From positions 17,684,501 to 17,748,500 of the forward strand of contig CM032133.1 of the NCBI GenBank assembly GCA_018894105.1: a stretch of DNA of 64,000 nucleotides. The letters run 5' to 3'. The notes under the pieces are model-generated. The model did not search any database, was not told where the DNA came from, and was given only the letters and a program-made list of their open reading frames with translations. Below are positions 24,475 to 36,170 of this stretch, in pieces. Positions within the stretch are counted from its first letter, which is position 1. Each line of letters starts with the position of its first letter. Both the position numbers and the translations under genes were made by a program. This stretch comes from Jacaranda mimosifolia. Taxonomy: Eukaryota; Streptophyta; Magnoliopsida; Lamiales; Bignoniaceae.

Positions 24475-25878
24475 TTGTTCCTTTTCCTTTTCAATTGCTC
24501 GTCTATTATGCTCTTAGGAATGTCTGCACTACCTAGATCAATGCATTGCTTGATCACGTGTGTCTCCTTGCTCTATAAATTCAGTAATAATTGATTATGA
24601 ATGGGTATCTGTTGTTTTCTGAAAATGTGGCTTTGAATTGAATGAGCTTTAAAATTTTGAAATCCTTTAGCCTTTTAGCTGGTTTTTAAGGTTTCCAGGA
24701 GAAGTTGATGGCTTAAAATAAGATAAGAGTTAGAAATTCATTGTGTATGCACAAGCATCAGAGAATTAATACATGGTTTGAAATATTTGATCTAAGTTGC
24801 AGTAGTGCAGGCCTGTACTCCAAATGTGCAAGATATTGATAGCCTAGAATTTGAGGTGTGTAAGTGTCCACTGCAGGTGCATTTCCTAACAATTATCAAA
24901 TTAGAATAAACTTGTTTCAGCCCTTTCTTTGGTATATGAACTGATACTTGTGCAATTGTAGAAGAATAGGTTGAGAGAGATGCAGTGCAGTTTGTGAGAA
25001 GGGAGAGAAAGCTTTATTTTTGTTTCATTTTTCATCCTTCATCCATAGTGGAGCAGTTACTGATACCGTGAGGGTGAAGAGTAAGGTTGCTAACACATAC
25101 ATTCCCCCTGAAGTGCATATATGTATTTGTTTTTGCAGAAAATCTTAAATCAGTGCAGAATTTAGAATTTTTGGTCCAGGAGTATTACTTCATGTGTCAT
25201 CAACTTGTATTTTGAGAAGTGGGTCCACACTTAGGCTGGATAATTATGTGATTAAGTTTATAATTTTCGAGGTTCTTTTTTTATCTTAATCATTCTTTGG
25301 ATGTAAAATGATTCTATGGTTTCCTTCTTTCTTCATATATGTTCCATTAGTTTTTTGGCTATGATGTACAAATATAGACACGACGATACGAACACGATAC
25401 AGTAGGAACATAGCAACACGGCATTTCTTGAGATTTAGGATATGACTTGGTTGATGACTGTTCAATTATATATATAAATTTTTTTGTACTATAGAAGTAT
25501 TAATTTGTATATATGATATATCTACACATACATATACATGTGTATATGAATATGCCTGCGAGTGTGAGAACTTCATATAAATGGAAGTGTTGAAATTTTA
25601 CTAGTGTGATTTATATACTATACATTGTGCAAGAAAAGAAAAATGGTTTTAGATTTTACTTTCATGAAAAATGTAAAGAGAGTGATTTTGATTAAGGTAA
25701 CACTCTTTTTTTTAAAATCATTTTAGAAATATTGTTTTTCAAACTAATTCTTTTACTCTTCATATATTCTCTAAAACATATGGAAAAACAATGTCATTCT
25801 TCCAGAACATATTAGACAGGTCGCCTATTGTGTCTCACATCATTCTAATGTGTCAGAATTTTTTTGTTTTAACATATG
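24475..25878. other. 3' flank of the glycosylase gene
   Basis: Probable 3' UTR then intergenic sequence. No further exon of the glycosylase is needed, since the frame closes after the complete domain. A canonical AATAAA close to the stop is not evident. The repetitive string around 25375-25430 (ACACGACGATACGAACACG) may be the remnant of another repeat. Confidence 0.45.
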
Positions 25879-26178
25879 GACACTTCCATAGTTGTTAAGA
25901 GCACAAAGCGCGCTATAGCGCAAAGGTCTCTTGGGGCTATAGCGCATTAGCTTAATGCGAAGTGCGCGCTTTGTTGCAATAAAGTGCAACATATGAAAAG
26001 TATCTTCATTTTCTATGACGTAGTTATATACTAAGAATGCCTGTAAATTCAAACAATTATAGAACATAAAAACTACTAAACCTTAGAAACTAATAATTAA
26101 AAAAAACTCAACTCGTTTAACAATCTCAAACAAACAAGTTCAAGTTAAAGTTTTATAACAAGTTAACAACTCTAGTGT

Positions 26179-29100
26179 TTAATCATCATCTTCAAACTCT
26201 TCCTCCCCACATCCATCATCACTAGAATAAGATCCATAACCCTCATTATATTTTTCTTCTTCCTCCTTGGTGTTGTCAAAATCCATCTCATCTTCTTCAT
26301 CTATAATACACAATGTCGATGAAGAAGTTAATTTTTCTTTTCCCTTTGTTTGCATTGTCTCTTTGCCCTTGGAAGTAGTTTTCCTAGGCTTAGCTTTACT
26401 TGACTTTGTCAATAAATTACTTTTAGATCGAGAAGCTCGAGATCTAAAAGTTTAGGCATCTTCATTAACTCCAGTGGCATTTGCAACATCACCCTATGTC
26501 AAATCATTATCATCAAACCCCCGAATATAATCTTCATCTTCGTCCATTCTCCCCACCAACCATTCATTTTCATCATCCATTGCATTAGAATCCAAGATGA
26601 TTGGATAAATGGAGTCATGCTTGTTATAACTACAAAGCAAAGACCGATTGTACTTGATGAAAACCAAATCATTCAAGCATTGTTGCGCCAATCGGTTTCT
26701 TTTCTTGGAATGAAGCTGTGAAAAAAGTGATACACCGTAAATTATTAACAAAAAAGTTATGATAACTAATAAGTGAATAATTTTAGGAAATATTTCGAAC
26801 TTACATGTTCAAACACACTTCAATTTTGTTCACAGCCGGACGAGCTGCAAGTAAGACTAAGAATTTTGATGGCAAACTTTTGTAAATTTGGTGTTGAAGA
26901 TCCAAATGAAGCCCACCATTCAGCTAGCAATCATAAAAAAACATAAAGTTAGTAAGTTGCATAGAATATATATAATAATAGCTTCTTGCATTCACATATT
27001 ACCTGGTGTTAGCAACTTTCTTTGCCTCTTTGCCATAGCTAAGGAAAAATTCCCTTCAGCTTTCTTGTAAATTATGAGCTCATGGGCAATGGGCAATGGC
27101 ATGTTGCATAGAAGTATCCTTCACCAATCTATCTATGCAATCATACAACCCGACATGACTTCGGCATCTTGTTCAATCTTTTCATTATTATAAAAGAAGT
27201 ATGGGTTCAAGTAATAACCGGCCGCATGCAATGGTTGGTGAAGTTGATAATTCCATCTTTGATCAATAATATCGAAAATTTTACTCTACCTTTCTTCATT
27301 CTTTCCAAAAGCAAGGGCAATCTTCTCTTTAGCACTGTCCATTGCCTCATAAATATAACCCATTGGAGGTTTTTTCTCTCCATCAACCAATTGAAGAACT
27401 TCAATTAGAGGGCCAGCAAGCTTCTTAGCATAAGTTACATGCCTCCAAAATGCAGTCATCAACACAATTTTGGCTACATTTTTACTTGTTGCTCCTTTGC
27501 AAACTTGCTCTTGTTTCATTCATCTGCAGTGAACATCTTCCTCAAATTTGATTTTTGCTTATGAAAAGTCCTCAATGTTTTGCAAGCCTGATCATTTCTT
27601 TTTGACTCATAAATTCCCTCATCATGTTCAACACCTGGGTTCAATTGTAAATGTAGCCATTGACTGTGATTGCCCTTTCAATTGTTCTCTTCAAATCAGG
27701 CATCTTAAAGATATCTTCATACATCAAATCCAAACAATGTGCAACACATGGAGACCAATACAAGTGTTTATATTTTTCCATCAACTTCTCCCTAGGTAGA
27801 ACATTTGAACTTGCACTGTCAGTGACAATTTGAATCATATTTTCCTCTCCAATATGCTACACAAAATCACCTAACAACTCAAACATCTTCTCACCTATGT
27901 GTGAGTAGTTGGATGCAATCACAGATTCTATGAACATACTTCCTTATGGAGTGTTCACCACATAGTTATCAAAGGCTGTTGCCTCCTTCGCCTCAGACGA
28001 GAGGCGACACCATGTCGCCTCTTTCTCCCTAGGCCAGGCGAGCACCATAAGGCGAGATGAGGCGACTGCCTTAGTCACCTTGGTCGCTTCAGTCGCCTTT
28101 AGTTCAATTTAAAAATAATAATAATAAATGAGCCTCCTATTAGAGACCTTGGCTTTTTGTAATAAATAACCTACAATTAAGAAGCACCCAAACATTTTCC
28201 TACAACCAAAGCATTCTCTCCAACACCTTGATTCCAACAACCTCAACTTCAAGTTTTCTTCTCTCTTCTCTTCTATCTTCTCTCTTCCATTTATTCTCTC
28301 TTCCTTTTTTTCTCTATTCTCTTTTCGTTTCTTATTATTTTTTTTTTTATCTTTTTTTAATGTTCTTTTCTCATATAGACAATACTTTTGATTTTTTTGA
28401 ATCTTTCTTTTTCAATTTGTTTAATATATTAATACTTCAACTAAATCTTAATATATATTTAACTAATTTGCTATTTTAATACTAATTTTTTTTAATATAT
28501 TAATATGCTAATCTATAAATACTTAATATATTTAACTTAATTTAATTTGTTGTACTATATATATATTAACTTTTTTCCTAATTGTTGCCTCATTCGCCTT
28601 TTGGTCTCCTGCCCCTCGCCTTAAAAAAGTACCTCTCGCCTGTCCCTCGCCTCATGCCTTTAATAACTATGGTTCACGAATAAATTGATCAAAGATCTCC
28701 CATTTCTATCTCTCTAACCATCTGCCATCAAAGTGCAACCAAATTTCGCCATCTCTTCCTCATGCTTTTCCAAATACTCTTTGTGTGCTCCACCTCTTTT
28801 TTCAAAGAAGTAACTCTTACCTCGTGATAAGTTGGAGGTTTCATTACCGCGCCATATTGCACAATTGCTTTAATCATAGGTGCAAAACTATCATAATTAA
28901 CCGCATTGAATGATATACTAGCATCGTACATCCACTAGCAAACTTTTGGATTGCATTGTCCTTCAACTTCTTTTTTGTTTCATTGAATTGAGAAGCACTT
29001 TCACCTTTCTTTCTCTCTTTGACTACCTCATCGGCATTTTTTGTGAAAAACCAATCAATCGGGCCCATTTGCTTTCATTTTTTGGCCGGCATAGATGTTG

Positions 29101-29467
29101 ATCGATTCGACCTGTGACTAGAAAGTGAACCTATAGGCCTCTTTGCGGTTGATTGCACCTCAACATCATCTTCATCTTGTTCTTCCAATTCTTGGTTAGC
29201 AATGTCATCAAAATGAGGTATTTATCAATTGTGTTCTTCAATTTTTGCTTTTCTTCCATATGTTCTTTCATTTCTTGCTTAACGCATTCGGGTGCTTTCT
29301 TACACGCTACTGCATTTCTATACTCCCCCCACAAGATGATGTTTATGCCTCGATATTCCTCCTTTTGTCATTTTATTGCAATAATGGCACCTTATACCTT
29401 CATTGATGTTGTCTGGATTAACCAAACTCCCGTGATTCCATCCGGGATGCTTTCGATTGTTTGCCAT
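26179..29467 (-). pseudogene. hAT transposase (BED zinc finger, DUF659, hATC), inactivated
   Basis: The protein would cut and paste hAT elements in the nucleus. From the start MANNRKHPGW at 29467 it begins with a BED-type finger (CHYC...HKHHL, about 29400-29320). The DUF659-like region follows (FNAVNYDSFAPMIKAI and APTYHEVRV-like, 28930-28730), with a first catalytic-type Asp in LMADG next to a stop replacing the usual Trp (about 28725). VTDSASSNVL (27838-27800) holds the second Asp, then SPCVAHCLDLMYEDI, LIEVLQLVDGEKKPPMGYIYEAM (27420-27345, quoted in part) and the dimerisation segment SKKRNRLAQQCLNDLVF (26720-26660). An acidic tail ends at 26179. Stops, frameshifts and the 711-bp insertion between the two Asp regions make it a pseudogene. 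The order of domains is complete. Confidence 0.88.
27961..28671. mobile_element. Small hAT element nested in the hAT transposase
   Basis: The ends are CATAGTTATCAAAGGC on the left and, reverse-complemented on the right, CATAGTTATTAAAGGCAT. The flanks are GTTCACCA (27953-27960) and GTTCACGA (28672-28679), 7 of 8 identical. The outer ~130 bases at each side are GC-rich with repeated GGCGA and TCGCC strings, while the middle is AT-rich and non-coding. It is the same family as 33478-34248, and its terminal sequence is close to that of its host hAT element. Confidence 0.9.
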
Positions 29468-29603
29468 TATACCTGCTGAAAATTGAAGAACTTTTAGCAC
29501 TTATTCTTCACATTTTATCATATGCTCAACAATATTTCACCATAATTAACTTATTTTAACAAATTCAACATGCAAACAATAAAAAAGAAAAAAAAAAGCA
29601 GAT

Positions 29604-29604
29604 A

Positions 29605-29649
<45 letters not shown>
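29604..29649. repeat. (TAA)n microsatellite
   Basis: About 15 repeats of AAT, located in the non-coding 5' part of the hAT transposon just outside the BED-finger exon. Confidence 0.95.
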
Positions 29650-29651
<2 letters not shown>

Positions 29652-31668
29652 GAAAACAGAACTGAAATTTTCAGGTTTTCAGCATTAATTTATAAAAGAA
29701 GAATGAAGAAGAAAATAGGAAAAGAAAAGAACGGTTGAAGAAGTAAAAAGAAAAAAGATGGATGAAAAGAAAAAAAGGAGAAAAAGAAACAATAATTGGG
29801 GAACTTGGAAACATAACAGTATAGCATGATAAAATAGTTGAAGAAGAAAAAGGAAAAAAGGTGCAAGAGAAGGGGAAAAAAATAAGAGGAGATAAGAGAA
29901 ACACAACAAGAAAAAAGAGAAAGGGGGGGGGGACTGACCCGGCGGCGGCGGCAGGGTTGGCGGCCCGCTGTGATGCTTGCAGCGGCAGATGGTGGCTAGA
30001 GGTTGAGAGCATTTTTTCCCATTGGAGTTGGAGTGCAAAAACTGACTGCCGAAAAAAGCCCTAGCCCTAACTTAAGTTAAAAAGTTGACTGCCAAACAGC
30101 CCCAGCAATAAAGCCCATAAGCCGCGTGCCTTGCGCTCTGGGCTATAGTGCAAATAGCTCGCCGAGGCGTGCGCCTCATTGATCTTCGCAGAGCCTTGTG
30201 CTCCTTTAACAACTATGGACATGTCAATAGATAGATATGTGTCGGAGCCTCAAAGCCATGTTGTTTGTGACACAATACCTGATACGAATATGAATAACTT
30301 TTTGAAGGGTTGGTGCTTTATAGTTTGGTGGCCTATTACAGAGCCAAATGCCACATATTGAACACCAGATACATGGTCGAACATTGTCAAGACTAACAAA
30401 TATATTTCCTCAAGTATGAATTTAACTGTGCTTCAAAACTTGGAATTTATTGTGAACGCATCTATAGGTGGAGCATGCATGTACCATTTTTTCAGTTGCC
30501 CTTGTCTGAAGAATCGTTTGAACCAATGGTGGTTTATGTTAAATATTACTTTCAGAAGTGATGGTTGCTTTGAGACAATTAAATCATAATGTGCTTCTTT
30601 TATTTAAGAGCATAAGAGGCTCTTATAATTTTAGTGCTTGAGCTAGGTTTGACATTAGAATCAACTGCATTAAAATTTTAGATCTGGTAATCTTTCCATA
30701 TTGGCTTACTAATTAGACCATCCACTCAACCTATTGTGTTATACAATTGATGGCAATTTAGAAATTGCGAATGTAGTTGGCTAAATTTGATTTTTTTTTG
30801 GGGATTTGCTCAGGTTGAAGTTGCACCTTCTCTATATCCATTGTGTTGTATATGATAGCAATCTGGAGGGACATGTTTCCTGATATATAGGTATATAGCT
30901 GATGTTCTAGTGTCTAATTTCAACGTGTTTAATAGATAATCTATGTGCTTTCAATTAAAAGATGCCAAGAGTCTATCTCTGTCTAGTGTAGCCTTCATGG
31001 AAACATCTGCTTCAGGGAAAAACAATATTAAATGTTGGGATAGGGTTTGATGGGGAACTATAGGTAAGGATCTCACTTTTGTTGGTGTTAGAATGCTGAA
31101 AATCTATGCTGCATTTTTTGGTTGCTTGAAGACTACCTTTTTTATTGGGTTGAGTAAGTCGAATGATTGAATAGTGTGCCTATGATTGATATGGCCAAGT
31201 GATGGATCTGGAGGCAATGTGATTCTTGTGGGTAACATCAAGAACTGTAATGTGGGGTACATTTGATTTTTATTCCTACAAGGTTGGTTCAGCATTCACA
31301 TAGAATGAACCATTACCATCTGGGGGTTGTTCAAAAGTTTGAGATTAATATTTGACTTAATCAATTGTATTATTATTGGGGAAGTTAGGAGAGAAGGAGA
31401 TCTGGGTACGGTGAAGTGTTTGGTATGAAGCTCAACACAAGATTGAAAATATCAATGTCCCTCTTTTACTATGAATAAGTTATTGCCTTGAATTAAAGGA
31501 CAAGGGAGATAAAATATATGGAGTGCTGCACCTACTTTCAGGACAAGTTTGTCACCATGCCAACATTAGAAATTCAGGAAGTTATGTGTAGTGTAGCCTG
31601 GAGAATTACATGGGGTAGATAAGAGGAACGGTGAAAATTGAGCAGCAACTGCCATACAGGGAGGGTAA

Positions 31669-31851
31669 TACTATCCTGATGCAGTGACTGAGCCTCAGGA
31701 GAGAGACAGGAAAATATTGGACGGGGCTGCTACCAACTGGCCCTACTCCATCAGCCCTCTCAAGTATGAGAGGCAAGGCATGCTAACGGAGGTGCTTCAA
31801 GCACATAAGGCAGCATCCAGCAACCTAACCTTCTTTTTGGAGGATGAGCTA
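31669..31851 (+). other. Open 60-codon segment, possible exon remnant
   Basis: Between a TAA at 31666 and a TAG near 31852 one frame reads through about 60 codons of unusually protein-like composition: acidic and basic residues mixed, with DAVTEPQERDRKILDG, then NWPYSISPLKYERQGM and LTEVLQAHKAASSNLTFF. Codons are more GC-rich than the surroundings. There is no suitable start codon near its beginning, and an acceptor-like CAG precedes it at several places. I do not recognise the family. It could be an isolated exon of a lost or rearranged gene. Confidence 0.3.
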
Positions 31852-31984
31852 TAGCGGGTGGCAAGCTCCGAAATTTAGATTCTAAAATATTTCATTTAAA
31901 TGACTGGCATAATATGAGGTTTATGCGGCCATCCCTTGTCATTTGGGGATTTGAATAAACTGGCTGGATGTTATGCCCACCCAC

Positions 31985-31985
<1 letters not shown>

Positions 31986-32018
<33 letters not shown>
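31986..32018. repeat. 33-base poly-C tract
   Basis: An uninterrupted run of 33 C, preceded by CCCACCCACA and followed by AAACAACAACAACC. Exact length is doubtful, because long homopolymers are prone to sequencing and assembly error. Confidence 0.9.
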
Positions 32019-32020
<2 letters not shown>

Positions 32021-32351
32021 ACAACAACAACCACAAGGCAAAACACTACACCAATTTCATTACCTCTACTAACTTTGCTGGCTTAGCATCAACAGAGAAG
32101 GGCTTCAAACTTTAGATTTAGATATGTAATATGTATATGACTGTGGGAGGTGAGGTTTATGATCCCCTCCGTTGTACTTGTTCAGAGACTTAGAAAACAA
32201 GGCTGGGTCTTATGCCTAGAACACCTCAAGTACCCAACTAGGGAAACCACCTAAACATAATGGTTTTCGCCAGGAAAAAAAAGGAAAAATGTGATTTAGT
32301 TATACTTGATTTGATTAGTAAGTAATATGTAAAATGCCATGTGTGTGTGTT

Positions 32352-32364
32352 GGGGGGGGGGGGG
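32352..32364. repeat. 13-base poly-G tract after a (GT)n run
   Basis: The run follows GTGTGTGTGTGTT and is one of four long G or C runs between 29.9 and 33.9 kb. Confidence 0.9.
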
Positions 32365-33404
32365 AGCACGGCCAATTTTCACGCTTGAAACTTTATATAT
32401 ATCACATTGGTTGTAGCACTTCATGTAATACTTATATGCTATTCTCTTACCACATTCAGAGTTCATTCTTGGTGATATTGAAAGGAGACTATACACATTT
32501 ATAGAAAATGATTGTGTGGAATATTGAGACCCTGTATTGTTGGAATGCAAATTTGTGCATTCTACTTAAGGTGTGGATTGAGAAGGAACAGAGAAACATG
32601 AGAATCTTTCAAATATCATGTAATCTTTGGAGACAGATGTTTGTGTGCTGTTGTCTGAATTTTGCTTTTGTTCACAAAGAAGATTGTTTTGCTATCAGTT
32701 TTAGTGGTGAAGAAAGATCAAGATACATATGAGCTGTGTTAATCTTAGTGAATTGGGGACAAAAGAAACATTAAATTGTAGGCATTGCGTTTTGACTTTG
32801 GGGAAGATAATATGGATCCTCGCATAAAATCAATCCAACTTCATGAGGATGGGCACAGATTAGTGTTCCTTTGCTTGTGTTCAGTTTATAGGGTTTATGT
32901 TGATCTTCATTTAATGAATGCCAGGTATATCAATAATTTTAAGTTTCAAAGCAGAAATTAGGCTTAATACACAAAGACATGTGGACTTATCAAAGGAGAA
33001 ACTGAAGCCCCCTAATATTTTCTTTAGATACTTGGCAAAATATTTGAACTCGAAAAGTAAATTTGGAGTGTTTTCTTCAAGGGTATAGTTTCTAGAACTC
33101 CCGGCATGTTTCTTGTTTATTAGTTTGGTTGCACTACTATGAGCTTATTTATGGTTCTTTAGTCTTTATGTTTTAACTATTTGGACTTTTAGACATTATG
33201 TTTGAATATTACAATTGGGTTTATTTAATTGATATTTGACTTATATTTCACATTTGAGAACGTATTTTTGACTTCTCACTATTGTGGTGGCGTGGTTCTT
33301 GCTATTTTGCATCTTTTTGTGTAGCTTTTGTTAATAGTTCCAGTAATGGTGCAATATGTTAATAGGGTTGAAGCAAGTGTATGCATAACTGAAAACCTAT
33401 TCTA

Positions 33405-33480
33405 TTATGGATTGCTTCCCTAACAAGCACAGAAAATACCTTGCTGATATTTTGTTATGGATTGCTTCCCTAACAAGCAC
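33405..33480. repeat. 50-bp tandem duplication interrupted by a transposon
   Basis: The string TTATGGATTGCTTCCC and the following CTAACAAGCAC occur at 33405 and again at 33455, spacing 50. The second copy breaks at 33477, where the small hAT element begins, and resumes at 34257 with CACAGAAAATAC. The transposon therefore arrived after the duplication. Confidence 0.85.
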
Positions 33481-34248
33481 TGTTATCAAAGGTGTGTGCC
33501 TTTCCATTGCTGGGCGAGGCGCCATGCCATTGCTGGGGGAGGCGCCAGCAGCAAGGCGCCCCTGGGCGGGCGCCTGGCTGTGCCTCGCCTGTTCAGTGCA
33601 GCGGGCCATGAATGTGGGCTTTTTAAAAATAAAAAAAAGGGCAAAATTGCTTGGTTTTTTAAAAGAATAAGGAAAATTTCTTAAATTAAAGCAAAACCCT
33701 AACTAAACTAATAAAATAAAACAAAGTGGACCCATTTGCACACAACTCCCCATCGGCCGCCCAGACCCCACCCATTCTTCCGCCGCTGGTCTGCCGCCGG
33801 AGGCCACCGGTCCAGGTACAGTTTTTCCTTCCCCCCCCCCCCCCCCCTCTCTGTTTTCTGTAGAAAATGTAAGATTTTAGGTTTTTAATTCCATTTAATT
33901 TATTTTAAATCATTATTTGATGTTTTTTTTTTATTTTCTGTAATTATTATTATTATTTTTTTTAACTGTTTGCATTAGATTTAAGTGGGGATGAGGATGA
34001 TATATGATTATCTATTGTTAATTGACTATATATTAGTATTTTTATGAGTTATGAATGAACTTTTGACGTGTGAACTTATGTTTTTTTAACATTATTTATA
34101 TGTCCATATATTTTTTTGTCATCTAAAACATGTTTTTTGGAATTTTCGCCCTATGTATATGTTTTTTTAAATTGTCGCCTCGTTCGCCTTTTGGTCGCCT
34201 GCCTCTTGGCTTAAAAATGGGCCTCTCTCCTCGCCTTTAATAACTATG
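33478..34248. mobile_element. Small hAT element, second copy of the CATAGTTATTAAAGGC family
   Basis: The left end CACTGTTATCAAAGG and the reverse complement of the right end, CATAGTTATTAAAGGCGAGG, match the ends of the element at 27961-28671. A perfect 8-bp TSD, CTAACAAG, lies at 33470-33477 and 34249-34256. The left part is rich in GGCGCC strings, and the right part holds TCGCCTTTTGGTCGCCTGCC, nearly the same as in the other copy. A 17-base C run (33831-33847) lies inside. No coding capacity. Confidence 0.9.
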
Positions 34249-34280
34249 CTAACAAGCACAGAAAATACTGTGCTGAAGTG

Positions 34281-36167
34281 AATGAAAAAGGACTAAGGTT
34301 GCTTTCAATTCTTTAGCAAGACATGAAGAATTTTGCATACCAATTTGTCCTCTGTGCACAAGCTCTCTGAGAAAGGAAATCTGCATGCTCTAGTTCTTAT
34401 GAAACTTCACTATTTGCAGTTTCGCATGTTTGGGTTTTCATTCTTGTCTTTTACCCTGATACTGAATATAGAGTGGTTTCAATGATGTTTTAATATTGAA
34501 GAGGTATCTATTATCATACAATGTGGTAAGTAGTCTTTAATGAGCATGTGAGAGTGGAGTGGGCAACTGTTTATCAGAAAGGAAACTGAGAGATACTAGG
34601 AAAAAGTGTGAAGAACAAATTCGATTCTCAGAGGACCTATAATCTTTCACGCCCAGGTTCCAATCTAGAGCTACTTGTGGTGTTGGGATTGCCGGATGGG
34701 GCAATGTGATTTCAACTTAGTAGGAATTGTCAAACATGATTTTCATAGTGTCTGCCCCTCCTAATGTTTTCTTGTTTGCTTTCTATTGCGTATATAGTGC
34801 CTTCTTACTTCTATCTTCTGTCAGCTCCTTTTTCTCTTCGCTGCTGTATTTAATGGATTGCTTTTCAGTAAGTTGCGTCAGCTTTGTTCTATTTCCTGAA
34901 TATATTAATTCTTCAGTATTTTCTGATGTAATATTATTTTCAAGGTCACTCTTTATTTGGACTTTGATTTATTTATTATACCCTTTTATTCTAGGGCATG
35001 TATTTGGAACCAATGATGGAGAAATGGTCTGCTGTGACTTAATGGTTAAAGAAATTTCTTTGCTGCTCTACATAATTAATACTCATTTGGTAAATTCCCG
35101 CCTGGCTAGAAAAGGATTTTCGTAGATCCTGGCGCAGAGTTCCAGCATTCTTGATAATACTAATGTCAGTTAGCTCCTTCTCTGTAAATTTAAGTGATAA
35201 AATCTGGCTCTTGTGCTCAAAGTTGATTAGCTTTCTCTATAATCAATATGTATATCAGAGACCTTTAAATTAGATAAGGTGATAATAAGAAATCTAAAGT
35301 TACGGGGCAGGTGGCATTTGCCCAATAATCACGAGCCATAATCACGAGCTCTCTATGGAAGGATCTGTTATTTCCTAACAAAGATTCTTTATGTCCTTGT
35401 GAGGGTATTGATGAAATGTGAATGAAAAAGAGAAGTAGGTCCGCACTGTGAATGAAGTGCTCTTAATAGTAGTTTGCTAAGAAATTCTATAATAAATCAA
35501 ATAATTCTTGTTCTTGCTACACCATTAATTAAGAAGAAGAGCAAGCAAAAGTTTTTATCTATACAGTGAGTTTTGCGATGATCAACTTGAAGCCCCCATA
35601 GAATCTGTTTGTTATAAAACATGAACCCGGCCCAATGGAGATTTTTATTTTATGAAACGATGGATGGTTGGTTCAACTTCAATAGACTCGACCACAATTA
35701 GGGCTTCATAGCAGAATCTGAAAGTTCAAAACTGGAAAATACAATAGTTTATAGTTTTGTAAATGATGTTCATACATCATCATACATTTGATGAGGCTTT
35801 GAGCAAATAGGATGATGATGCCTTTGGGCTGTGGCCGGCACAGGCTCTGACAAGTCCTAAATAAAGCTAGTAATAGACGAAAAAGTATCAAAGGAAAAGC
35901 GCGAGTGGTCAAGTTCTGGGCCCGAGCATCATCTGTTCACATCCTACTTTTTGGCTTTAGGCATTTCTCATCACGTTCCTCGTAACATATCATATATAAG
36001 CCTGAGCTTGCAATAGTTTTCATTATTGTAAAAGTTGACCTCCAAACGTTACGCTATAGAGGTTTTTATTAATGTGTTATTTCGTCAATTACAAACATCA
36101 AAATAGCTATATTCAATTAAAAATTACTAAGATGCATGAAATGATAAAGGTCAAAATTTAGAGAAAT
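34281..36167. other. Intergenic sequence, nothing firmly recognised
   Basis: A 129-codon open frame from the ATG at 34736 to 35125 is strongly hydrophobic (Ser/Phe/Leu-rich) with no family match that I can see; I do not call it a gene. No element ends or RNA genes seen. Confidence 0.4.
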
Positions 36168-36170
36168 TTA

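Larger units (their letters stand above)
25887..30217 (-). mobile_element. hAT transposon with BED/DUF659 transposase, 4.3 kb
   Basis: The left end reads CATAGTTGTTAAGAGCAC and the reverse complement of the right end reads CATAGTTGTTAAAGGAGCAC. The flanks are GACACTTC (25879-25886) and GACATGTC (30218-30225), 6 of 8 identical. Subterminal repeats such as GGCTATAGCGC on the left and GGCTATAGTGC on the right are present. The minus strand encodes a decayed hAT transposase, and a second element (27961-28671) interrupts it, so the original was about 3.6 kb. The decayed TSD and the stops indicate an old insertion. Confidence 0.88.
30226..33404. other. Intergenic sequence of moderate AT content, origin unknown
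   Basis: No complete gene is visible. The composition is less AT-extreme than the regions to the left of the glycosylase gene, and the stretch may be old single-copy sequence. It contains one notable open segment (31669-31851), a 33-base C run and a 13-base G run, which are listed separately. Confidence 0.4.

Noticed and set aside
28228..28479. 83-codon Phe/Leu-rich frame
   Set aside because: Lies in the T-rich core of the small nested hAT element; low complexity.
29671..30038. Two overlapping Phe/Ser-rich minus-strand frames
   Set aside because: They arise from an AAG/AAA-rich purine tract in the hAT element's 5' region.
34736..35125. 129-codon open frame, strongly hydrophobic
   Set aside because: Composition is what T-rich DNA gives in frame; no family, no conserved motif, no neighbouring exons.
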